DNA of 21,595 nt from Pseudomonadota bacterium (GTDB lineage Bacteria; Desulfobacterota; Desulfovibrionia; Desulfovibrionales; Desulfovibrionaceae): the NCBI GenBank assembly GCA_023438245.1, contig JAEXRD010000054.1, positions 1 to 21,595 on the forward strand. The letters are read 5' to 3'. Positions 6,614 through 12,275 of this stretch are shown here, piece after piece (position 1 is the first letter of the stretch; each line of letters starts with the position of its first letter). A model generated the notes under the pieces. It had not been told where the DNA came from. It did not search any database and saw only the letters and a list, made by a program, of their open reading frames with translations. The translations under genes were made by a program, and so were the position numbers.

Positions 6614-8299
6614 TTACTTCTTCTTTTCCTTGTGGCAGCCGACGCAATCCGTGTTCAGGGGCTTCTTGAGCGCCATGGACTTGTGGCAGCCCATGCACTG
6701 GCCGTGGTATGCGGCCTTCAGCCCCGGACGGGCGGGTTGCTTGCTGTCAAATCCCTGGCCGTGGCAGTTCACGCACTTGGGCGGCTTCTTGGAAGCCGGG
6801 CTGTTGTGGTGGCAGGCCTGGCACAGGGTGCCGGGATCGGCGTGGAACACGCCGGACATCTTGGAGTCCTTGATGTTCTCCACCAGCTTCATCACGATCT
6901 TGCGGTGGGGCATCACGCTTTCTTCGTACTCGTTCACCAGGCTCTTGATGACGACCTTCTCCGGGATGTCCTCGGTGGTGTAGACATCGGCCTTGTCGGC
7001 GCGGCCCTTCATGAGCTCGGCGGCGGCGGCGGCCTTCTCCTCGGGCTTCATGTTCCAGTAGGCGGGCATGCTGCCGGGCTCGGCGGTGATCTTCAGCGCG
7101 CCGGAGGTATGGCACTTCTTGCAGGAGGCCTGGGGCGGATTCTTGCGGGCCTTCATCAGCTCGTGGCAGCCGGAGCACTTGGCGTCGGCCTTGGAGGTGT
7201 TGTGGCAGCCCACGCAGGAGCGCTTGCTGGTGGCCAGGTGCATGGCCTTCTCCAGCTGCACGAAGCCGCCTTCCTTGCTGCCCTGCACGGTGTGGCACTT
7301 GGAGCAGGCCGCGGTCTCCTTGTGGTGGCAGGCGCGGCAGCTCTCGACGTTCTTCTCGTGCAGCTTGTGGTTGAAGGCCACCGGGCTCATGGCCATGGGC
7401 TTCTGGCCCTCGGCCGGCTTCTCGATGGAGACCAGGGTCATGTCGGGCATGCCCTGGCGGCGGATGAGGCGCGCGCCCTCGGGAGCCTTGGCCACGGCCT
7501 CCTTGTTCTTGGCCGCGATCTTCTCCTGGGCTTCCTTGCCGTGGCAGCCCGAGCACAGGACCGGCCCGGTCTCCTTCTTGCCGGCCTTGGCCAGGGCCAG
7601 GTGGCAGTTCACGCAGGAATCGTGGCTGGCCTGGGACATGCTGCGCACGTCCTTGGTGGGCTTGGCCTCGTGGCAGGCGCGGCAGGTGCCTTCCTTGCCC
7701 TTGGCGTAGAAGGTCTTCTTGGTGTCCTTGTTGTACTCGTGGTGGCAGCGGTCGCAGTTGTCCTTGGCGGCGGCGCCGTCCTCGGCCTTCAGGGCCGAGG
7801 GGATCTCCTTGGACTCGCTGTGGCGGAAGTGCAGCGCGTTGGTGAATCCGGCGGACTCACGCGCGGACACGATCTTGGGCTTGGCGTCGTGGCAGGAACG
7901 GCAGGCGCCGTCGAGGGGGCCGGTCTTCTGGCCCTTCTTGGCCATGTCGTCGTGGCAGCCGATGCAGTTCTTGTGGTAGATGACCTTCACCTCGGCAAAG
8001 GTGGTGTCCTTCTCCCGCTTATACTTGGCCACCACCTTGCCGTCCTTCACCGGGTGGCAGGACGCGCAGTCCTTGCCCGTCTTTTCCAGGGCGGCGGTGT
8101 GCTTGTCGTGCAGGAAAGTCACGGGGGGCAACTCCAGCTTGCCCATGGCCGACATGGCGTCGATCTTCACCACGTCCGCTCTTGCCGCGGCGTTCGCCTG
8201 CGCCTCCCCGACCCCCTGCGCCTCCAGGCTCAGGATCGAGACCACGGCCAGGGCGAACAGGGCCCCGGCGGACAGCAGCAGTACTCTTCCTTTTTCCAT
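6614..8299 (-). CDS. hmcA: HmcA, high-molecular-mass 16-haem cytochrome c
   Basis: 561 residues from the ATG at 8299, preceded by AAGGAA. The in-frame ATG 15 codons upstream has no comparable signal-peptide start. A Sec signal peptide (MEKGRVLLLSAGALFALAVV) is followed by a periplasmic protein with exactly sixteen CxxCH haem motifs, from CASCH near the N-terminus to CVGCH close to the end, the number found in D. vulgaris HmcA. Many additional histidines, including CHH contexts, can serve as second axial ligands. It accepts electrons from periplasmic type I cytochrome c3/hydrogenase and passes them to HmcB. It is first in the operon; the promoter lies in the long gap upstream. Confidence 0.97.
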   Translation of the reverse strand: MEKGRVLLLSAGALFALAVVSILSLEAQGVGEAQANAAARADVVKIDAMSAMGKLELPPVTFLHDKHTAALEKTGKDCASCHPVKDGKVVAKYKREKDTTFAEVKVIYHKNCIGCHDDMAKKGQKTGPLDGACRSCHDAKPKIVSARESAGFTNALHFRHSESKEIPSALKAEDGAAAKDNCDRCHHEYNKDTKKTFYAKGKEGTCRACHEAKPTKDVRSMSQASHDSCVNCHLALAKAGKKETGPVLCSGCHGKEAQEKIAAKNKEAVAKAPEGARLIRRQGMPDMTLVSIEKPAEGQKPMAMSPVAFNHKLHEKNVESCRACHHKETAACSKCHTVQGSKEGGFVQLEKAMHLATSKRSCVGCHNTSKADAKCSGCHELMKARKNPPQASCKKCHTSGALKITAEPGSMPAYWNMKPEEKAAAAAELMKGRADKADVYTTEDIPEKVVIKSLVNEYEESVMPHRKIVMKLVENIKDSKMSGVFHADPGTLCQACHHNSPASKKPPKCVNCHGQGFDSKQPARPGLKAAYHGQCMGCHKSMALKKPLNTDCVGCHKEKKK

Positions 8300-8426
8300 G
8301 TTGTTGTTCCTTGCCTCGTACGTTGAGAGGTTAGCCCGTTCCACGAGTAATCCCGGAATTCGGTCGGAACCCGTAGGGCGTCCCGCACAAATACCGACAG
8401 TCAGGTAGGAAATTTTGTCTTACCCG

Positions 8427-8455
8427 TGACTAGCGGATTCCGCCAGTCGCGTCAA
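8427..8455 (-). promoter_or_regulatory. Candidate hmcA promoter with overlapping operator-like inverted repeat
   Basis: On the minus strand TTGACG (8455-8450, 5 of 6 to -35) is followed after 17 nt by TAGTCA (8432-8427), a poor -10. Between and over them lies an inverted repeat at 8428-8448: GACT and GCGG on the left mirror CCGC and AGTC on the right, with one mismatch and a 3-nt centre. An operator placed over the core promoter suits a repressor such as Rrf2. The weak -10 keeps the promoter call tentative; the palindrome itself is directly visible. Confidence 0.42.
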
Positions 8456-8536
8456 GGGAGGTCGGCCCAAAAACATTGCTTTGGTCGGAAATGAAAATGA
8501 CGGGAAATCCGTATGTTGAACCGGCAAACTTGGCTA

Positions 8537-8552
8537 TGTGACACGGATCACA
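8537..8552. promoter_or_regulatory. CRP/FNR-family operator (HcpR-like), TGTGA-N6-TCACA
   Basis: Perfect 5-bp arms TGTGA and TCACA flank CACGGA. This equals the E. coli CRP core consensus and also the type of site described for the CRP/FNR-family regulator HcpR of Desulfovibrio, which controls hcp and other nitrosative-stress and sulfate-reduction genes. It lies about 238 nt upstream of the hmcA ATG and 208 nt upstream of the hemerythrin ATG, so it could act on either or both. Which regulator binds is inference. Confidence 0.6.
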
Positions 8553-8681
8553 AGCTATTCCCGCCCGTTGTGGCGGAATTGTACACGGAAATGTGGAGAG
8601 GGGAATTCAGAGCGACTTAGTAGGGATTGGGGTGGGGTTTCGCCCGCCATCCCCGAAATAAAGTTCTCCGTATTTGGCTGC

Positions 8682-8714
8682 AAAAAAAGGCCTGGCCCCC
8701 TCCCCAGAGGGGGG
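8682..8714. repeat. G/C hairpin with adjacent A7/T7 run ahead of the hemerythrin gene
   Basis: CCCCCT (8696-8701) and AGGGGG (8708-8713) pair around a 6-nt loop, and a run of seven A (8682-8688) lies seven bases to the left. Read on the minus strand this is a hairpin followed, after a short gap, by T7, so it could stop antisense transcripts coming from the convergent GGDEF gene. Read on the plus strand it would be a leader hairpin ahead of the hemerythrin ribosome binding site. The gap before the T-run makes the terminator call weak. Confidence 0.35.
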
Positions 8715-8759
8715 AATCTGGGCTATGGGACAGGCAATGACCAGGAAAGGAGGCGAGCC

Positions 8760-9161
8760 ATGGCCATAGTCTGCTGGGACGGGAGCCTGAAGGTGGGGGT
8801 GGAGGTGGTGGACGCCCAGCACCAGTACCTGTTCGAGATCATCAACGCCATGCAGGGCAAGCTGGCCAGGGGCGATGCGCAGAGCGCGCTGGTGGAGGGG
8901 CTGGACAGCATGCGCACCTACGCGCGCTTCCACTTCGAGGCCGAGGAGCGCCTGCTGGCCGAGCACGGCTACCCGGAGCTGGGCCGCCACCGCGAGGCGC
9001 ACAGGGGCTTCCTGGCCGAGGTGGAGCGCCTCTCCGGCGCGGAACCGACCAGCGCCAACGCCTGCCAGGCGCTGGGCTTCCTGCTGTCCTGGCTGGTGGG
9101 CCATATCCAGAGCATGGACGGGCGGTTCGCGCCCTTCCTGGCCGAGCAGGGCGTGCGCTAG
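8760..9161 (+). CDS. Bacteriohemerythrin
   Basis: 133 residues, the size of a single-domain bacteriohemerythrin. All seven di-iron ligands are visible: H21 (VVDAQHQYLF), H58 and E62 (HFEAEE), H77 and H81 (HREAH), and H115 and D120 (HIQSMD). The family binds O2 at a non-haem di-iron site and is used for O2 delivery, sensing or scavenging; some members react with NO. The start is chosen at 8760 because AAAGGAGG sits 6 nt upstream and the protein then begins at the canonical WD...VGVEVVD motif. It has no signal or membrane segment, so it is cytoplasmic. It is divergent from hmcA and its stop overlaps the stop of the convergent GGDEF gene by 4 nt. Confidence 0.94.
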   Translation: MAIVCWDGSLKVGVEVVDAQHQYLFEIINAMQGKLARGDAQSALVEGLDSMRTYARFHFEAEERLLAEHGYPELGRHREAHRGFLAEVERLSGAEPTSANACQALGFLLSWLVGHIQSMDGRFAPFLAEQGVR

Positions 9162-9940
9162 CCCGCCGCCGCGGAGGGCCTGGCCGCGGTCTCCAGCGTC
9201 GCCAGCGCCCGCGTGGCGAAGCTTTCCGGGGTGTCCCCGGCATCGGCCTGAACCACGCCCAGGGCCAGCGGTAGGCGCGCCCCCCCGGCCAGTTCGCGCT
9301 CCTGGGCCAGGCGCTCCAGCTTGGCGGCCAGCAGGCGGGCCTGGCCCTCGGTTATGCCCGGCGCCAGGATGAGGAAGCTGCCGCTGCGCCAGCGGAACAG
9401 GCTGTCGGCCTTGCGCAGGTTGGCGCGCAGCAGCCTGGCCAGCTCGGCCAGGACGCGGTCCCCGGCCTCGAAGCCCGCCTCCTCGCACAGCCGCTGGAAG
9501 CCCCGGGCCTCGGCCATGATGGCGCAGAACCCCGCGCCGTAGCGCTTGAGCCCTTCCAGCGCGCCCACGATCATCTGGTCGTAGGCCGTGCGGTTGAGCG
9601 CGCCGGTGAGTTCGTCGCGGTGGCGGTGGCGGTCCAGCGCCTGGGCCAGCTCGCCCACGATCCAGTCGGCCCGGCGCAGCGGCCGCACCAGCCCGGCGAA
9701 GACCGTGGCCCCGGCCAGCACCAGGGCGGCCAGGCCCAGGGCCAGGGCGGCGTCCGCGCTGCCCGCCAGGCCGGCCGCGTGGTCCGGGTGGGCGGCCAGA
9801 AACGAGCGCACCGCGTAGAACAGGGTGAGCAGCGCGCCGCAGGCCAGGGCCATGCACAGGGTATGGATGAGCGTCGGGATTGCGCCCGGCTTGCTCGCAG
9901 CCGGGACGCTTGGTGCGGGGTCGTGGGCTTGAGCGGACAT
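9158..9940 (-). CDS. Membrane protein with degenerate GGDEF domain (probable c-di-GMP receptor)
   Basis: 260 residues. Two membrane helices lie at about 22-47 and 62-86, followed by a GGDEF-type domain beginning DELTGALNRTAYDQM (109-123). The catalytic signature is lost: the GGDEF position reads RSGSF (185-189), and the metal and substrate segment is MAEARGF instead of MADxDxF. The upstream RxxD inhibitory-site motif is kept (RKAD, 176-179), at the correct five-residue distance. The likely role is therefore binding of c-di-GMP rather than its synthesis, as known for other degenerate GGDEF proteins. The ATG follows GGGGGAGG. The gene is 43 nt downstream of the exported-protein gene on the same strand, suggesting one operon. 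Confidence 0.88.
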   Translation of the reverse strand: MSAQAHDPAPSVPAASKPGAIPTLIHTLCMALACGALLTLFYAVRSFLAAHPDHAAGLAGSADAALALGLAALVLAGATVFAGLVRPLRRADWIVGELAQALDRHRHRDELTGALNRTAYDQMIVGALEGLKRYGAGFCAIMAEARGFQRLCEEAGFEAGDRVLAELARLLRANLRKADSLFRWRSGSFLILAPGITEGQARLLAAKLERLAQERELAGGARLPLALGVVQADAGDTPESFATRALATLETAARPSAAAG

Positions 9941-9983
9941 GGTCGCCTCCCCCTGGGCCAGCCCCCGCCGGGGCGCGGCCCGC

Positions 9984-10595
9984 TTATGGCGCGTAGGTGT
10001 AGCGCAGCTCGCCGGTCTGGCCGCGCAGCCGCATCTCCACGAAGAAGTCCGTCCAGGTCCAGCCGTAGCGGTCGCCCATCTGGCGGCCCGGGCCGAACTG
10101 GCGGATGAGCTGTTCCTTTATGAGGAAGAAGTTGGCCTCGCCCTCGAACACGATGCCCACGCCGGAGAGGCGGCCCTTGGGGAAATAGTAGGCCACGCTC
10201 TTCAGGTCGGCCTCGCCCAGCTTCAGCAGCTCGTCCTTGCGGGCGTAGGTGTCCTTGAGCGGCAGGGGGCTGGTCACGGCGTCCAGGTCGGGCAGCTGGG
10301 CCCTGGCCTTGTCCAGCGAGGTGCCCCAGGGCAGGCCGCGGAACTCCAGGGGGGCCTTGCCCTTGGCGAAGGTCAGGTCCGGGCGCTGCGCCCTGGGGGG
10401 CTGTGCCGGGCGCTTGACGAAGGGCGGGGGGGCGTCCTCGTCCATGGTCGCGGGGGGCGCGGCGGGCGCGGGAATGGGGGAGATGTCTGGGCCGGCGGGG
10501 GCGTCCTGCTGGGCCGTGGCCGCGTGCGGCAGGGCCAGGAGTATCGACAAGGCCAGGGCGAACGCCAGCGGGCGGGCGGGGAAAACGATGCGCAT
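9984..10595 (-). CDS. Exported protein of unknown function
   Basis: 203 residues. A clear Sec signal peptide (residues 1-28, MRIVFPARPLAFALALSILLA up to AATA) is followed by a Pro/Ala-rich linker (about 30-75) and a compact domain that starts at about residue 82 with LEFRGLPWGTS. It contains SVAYYFPKGRLSGVGIVFEGE and ends RGQTGELRYTYAP. The FRGLPWGT opening recalls small secreted proteins seen in Desulfovibrio-type genomes, but I cannot assign a function. The start is set by GGAGG just upstream of the ATG; in-frame codons further upstream would hide the signal peptide. It probably shares an mRNA with the degenerate GGDEF gene, so a periplasmic partner for that sensor is possible. Confidence 0.82.
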   Translation of the reverse strand: MRIVFPARPLAFALALSILLALPHAATAQQDAPAGPDISPIPAPAAPPATMDEDAPPPFVKRPAQPPRAQRPDLTFAKGKAPLEFRGLPWGTSLDKARAQLPDLDAVTSPLPLKDTYARKDELLKLGEADLKSVAYYFPKGRLSGVGIVFEGEANFFLIKEQLIRQFGPGRQMGDRYGWTWTDFFVEMRLRGQTGELRYTYAP

Positions 10596-10637
10596 GGGAC
10601 CTCCGTGCTGCTGGCGTTGAGCAGGCCAGCCTGGACG

Positions 10638-10666
10638 ATTGTCCCCCGAGCGGGGCCGGAAATCAA
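10638..10666 (-). promoter_or_regulatory. Sigma-70-like promoter for the exported protein and GGDEF pair
   Basis: On the minus strand TTGATT (-35) and GACAAT (-10) are separated by exactly 17 nt. The predicted start near 10631 leaves a leader of about 36 nt with GGAGG in front of the ATG at 10595. Both hexamers match 4 of 6 positions, so this is plausible but unproven. Confidence 0.42.
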
Positions 10667-10696
10667 GCCCCCGGGGCGCAGTTTTCGAACCCTCGG

Positions 10697-10930
10697 CTAC
10701 AGGTACAGCGCCTGGGCCATGCGCCGGGCCCGGGCCTCGTCGCTGGTCTGCAAAACCAGACGCCCCAGGCGCAGCAGCTTGCGGCCGCATTCCATGTCGG
10801 CCAGCAGCACCGCCTCGCGCGAGCGGCGCAGGGCCAGCCGGAAGGGCCCGGAATGGAAGGGGTCTGTGGCCTCGTACACGCGGAACTGCTCCGTGGGCAG
10901 CGGCTGGGACTGAGCTTGGCGGGCGGTCAT
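10697..10930 (-). CDS. Small protein of unknown function
   Basis: 77 residues, beginning MTARQAQSQPLPTEQF and ending ARARRMAQALYL. It is arginine- and leucine-rich, with no signal, membrane helix or recognised motif. The central part (FRVYEATDPFHSGPFRLALRR then LLADMECGRKLLRLGRLVLQTSD) reads like a compact folded domain. A clean AAGGAG lies 6-7 nt before the ATG, which supports a real gene. It follows the repressor gene on the same strand, but a strong terminator separates them, so it probably has its own promoter. No function is proposed. Confidence 0.68.
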   Translation of the reverse strand: MTARQAQSQPLPTEQFRVYEATDPFHSGPFRLALRRSREAVLLADMECGRKLLRLGRLVLQTSDEARARRMAQALYL

Positions 10931-11056
10931 GGTGGGCTCCTTGCTCTCGTTCGTTGTTGTTTCAAACTACGTAGCAAAAAGCGGGCCCATGGCGGCGGGC
11001 CTGATTCGCGGGGCGCGGGGAGGCTGGCGGGGGTTTTGGCGGGCGGGGCAGTGCGC

Positions 11057-11090
11057 AAAAAAAGACCCCCCGCCTGCGGGCGGGGGGTCT
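11057..11090 (-). terminator. Strong intrinsic terminator of the repressor gene
   Basis: A perfect 12-bp stem (AGACCCCCCGCC and GGCGGGGGGTCT, 11063-11074 and 11079-11090) with a four-base loop is followed on the minus strand by T7. It lies 22 nt after the stop of the CI-like repressor gene. It is one of the clearest regulatory structures in the window. Confidence 0.92.
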
Positions 11091-11112
11091 GCCTGGCGGC
11101 GGAGAAAAAAGG

Positions 11113-11826
11113 CTAGACGCCCTGGAGCACCCAGATGACACGGCCCACGGTGCGGGCGGCCATCTCGGCGGCGGGAACGTGCAGGTCGGCGTGCCCGGCC
11201 TCGGCGGCGCGCAGCACGAACTGGCCGTCCTGGTAGTACACGCGGCGGATGAGCAGCCCCTGGTGGGGGAAGTGCACGGCGCACAGCGCGCCGTCGGGGT
11301 GCTGGGTCTGCTCGCGGTCGATGCCCACGAAAGCCCCGCGCAGCAGCACGGGCTCCATGCCCGAGGCGTCCAGGCGGACGACCAGCAGGCCGGGGCGGTA
11401 GAAGGTCTCGGGGATGTTCAGATCCTCGATGGGCAGCGGCTGCCACGCATCGGCGCCGGGCTCGGCCCCGGCGGTGCTGGAAACGGGCACCACGCGGCCC
11501 TTGGAGTTGCTGCGGCCATAGCTGGCCGGGGCCTCGCGCAGGAGGTTCTCCTCGCTCACGGCGGCCTTGGCCGGGTTCAGGTACACGGGGTCGTGGCCGT
11601 CGGAGAGCCAGTTCGGGTTCAGCCCGTGGCTGCGGTAGAGCTTCAGGAACCAATCGGAGGGGACGGAGCAGCGCCGCTTGGCGTCGGAGATGCTCGACTG
11701 GCGAACGTCCAGGACCTCGGCGAGCTGCACCTGCGTGCGGGCTCCCGTGGCCTTCTTGATGCGTTCCATGGCTTCCTCGAACCAGCGCTCCATGCGCTCG
11801 TCGCACTTCTTCTTCAACTTGGCCAT
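11113..11826 (-). CDS. CI-like HTH transcriptional regulator with S24/LexA-type C-terminal domain
   Basis: 237 residues. The N-terminal helix-turn-helix (about 30-60, TQVQLAEVLDVRQSSISDAKRR, followed by WFLKLYRSHGLNPNWLSDG) is of the phage CI repressor type. A linker leads to an S24-like domain at about 128-237, with LLVVRLDASGMEPVLLRGAFVGID and GALCAVHFPHQGLLIRRVYY. In active LexA/CI proteins the M-E-P motif follows a catalytic Ser and a Lys lies in the second segment; here these positions read Gly156 and Arg194/Arg195, so self-cleavage looks unlikely. The ATG at 11826 has GGAGG upstream. An in-frame extension further upstream would run through the promoter at 11913-11942. No phage genes surround it, so it is probably a chromosomal regulator with an unknown target. 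Confidence 0.85.
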   Translation of the reverse strand: MAKLKKKCDERMERWFEEAMERIKKATGARTQVQLAEVLDVRQSSISDAKRRCSVPSDWFLKLYRSHGLNPNWLSDGHDPVYLNPAKAAVSEENLLREAPASYGRSNSKGRVVPVSSTAGAEPGADAWQPLPIEDLNIPETFYRPGLLVVRLDASGMEPVLLRGAFVGIDREQTQHPDGALCAVHFPHQGLLIRRVYYQDGQFVLRAAEAGHADLHVPAAEMAARTVGRVIWVLQGV

Positions 11827-11912
11827 GGCATGTCCTCCGTCTGTTGTTCTATATCGCATTGCTGCTTTGAGCCACTGGCCACCAAGCGCTTCGCAATCCT
11901 TATCGTGAAGGA

Positions 11913-11942
11913 ATGATATGCGGAGCATCGCCCAGACGTCAA
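11913..11942 (-). promoter_or_regulatory. Sigma-70 promoter of the CI-like repressor gene
   Basis: On the minus strand TTGACG (5 of 6) and TATCAT (5 of 6) are separated by 18 nt. The predicted start near 11906 gives a leader of about 80 nt. This is the best sigma-70 match in the window and lies directly beside the GAACGG cluster. Confidence 0.65.
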
Positions 11943-11951
11943 GCTGGAACC

Positions 11952-11999
11952 GAACGGTGTGTACACTGCATTCCGTTCCATTGCAGTTCCGAAGAACGG
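11952..11999. promoter_or_regulatory. Three GAACGG half-sites at exact 21-bp intervals
   Basis: GAACGG occurs at 11952-11957, its reverse complement CCGTTC at 11973-11978, and GAACGG again at 11994-11999. The start-to-start distance is 21 bp each time, two turns of B-DNA. The flanks add local symmetry: ACCG-AA-CGGT at 11949-11958 and GTTC-CGAA-GAAC at 11986-11997. The cluster ends 10 bp upstream of the repressor -35, a natural place for an autoregulatory or activator site. Confidence 0.5.
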
Positions 12000-12275
12000 T
12001 AGGGCGGGGGGGTAGGGCCGCTGAATCACATGCGCCTGGGGCGGAGTTATACGAAATTTGGACGCTGTCAATGCAATTACTGCAAAATAAGTATATCGTA
12101 TCAGTCGTGCAAGTCGAATCTGAGACCGGCCCTGCCGGGACTGTCGCCCGGAATGGCCTGCATCCCAGTCGCTCCGGGGGGTGCCGGGCAGGCGGGACTT
12201 CCCTCCCCGGCGGGACTGTGCTAGTCACCGTGAGCCGAACAAGGGCGCGCAAACCACCGTACAACAGGACTGCAC

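Larger units (their letters stand above)
8300..8759. other. Divergent intergenic region between hmcA and the hemerythrin gene
   Basis: 460 nt with no supported gene. It contains a candidate hmcA promoter with an overlapping inverted repeat (8427-8455), a perfect CRP/HcpR-type palindrome (8537-8552), an imperfect hairpin at 8557-8580 (ATTCC/GCC against GGCGGAATT with one bulge), direct copies of GGTCGGAA at 8362-8369 and 8483-8490, and a C/G-rich hairpin with an A-run at 8682-8714. A reading frame entering from 8538 is only an upstream extension of the hemerythrin frame. It lacks a ribosome binding site and overlaps the regulatory elements. Confidence 0.7.
11827..12275. other. Divergent intergenic region between the repressor and phosphohexomutase genes
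   Basis: 449 nt without a supported gene. It holds the repressor promoter (11913-11942), three GAACGG half-sites (11952-11999), an A+T-rich island at about 12046-12112 unlike the surrounding G+C-rich DNA, and three copies of GGGACT (12137-12142, 12194-12199, 12212-12217). A perfect TTGACA on the minus strand at 12071-12066 lacks a well-spaced -10. I could not identify a convincing promoter for the phosphohexomutase gene. Confidence 0.65.

Noticed and set aside
8538..8759. N-terminal extension of the hemerythrin
   Set aside because: The sequence upstream of 8760 has no domain, overlaps the CRP-like palindrome and has no ribosome binding site, while 8760 has AAAGGAGG.
10970..10977. TACGTA palindromes at about 10970 and 15775 as a shared regulatory element
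   Set aside because: Only a 6-8 bp match with different flanks; two copies in 21 kb are easily due to chance.
11113..11826. Prophage or integrative element suggested by the CI-like repressor
   Set aside because: No integrase, structural or replication genes, attachment repeats or tRNA are nearby. Flanking genes are chromosomal.
12066..12071. Second minus-strand promoter for the repressor based on a perfect TTGACA
   Set aside because: The best -10 candidate (TATAAC) is only 14 nt away, too close for a normal sigma-70 promoter.
11827..12264. N-terminal extension of the CI-like repressor in the same frame
   Set aside because: It would cover the sigma-70 promoter and the half-site cluster. The ATG at 11826 has a proper GGAGG and begins a normal CI-type HTH domain.
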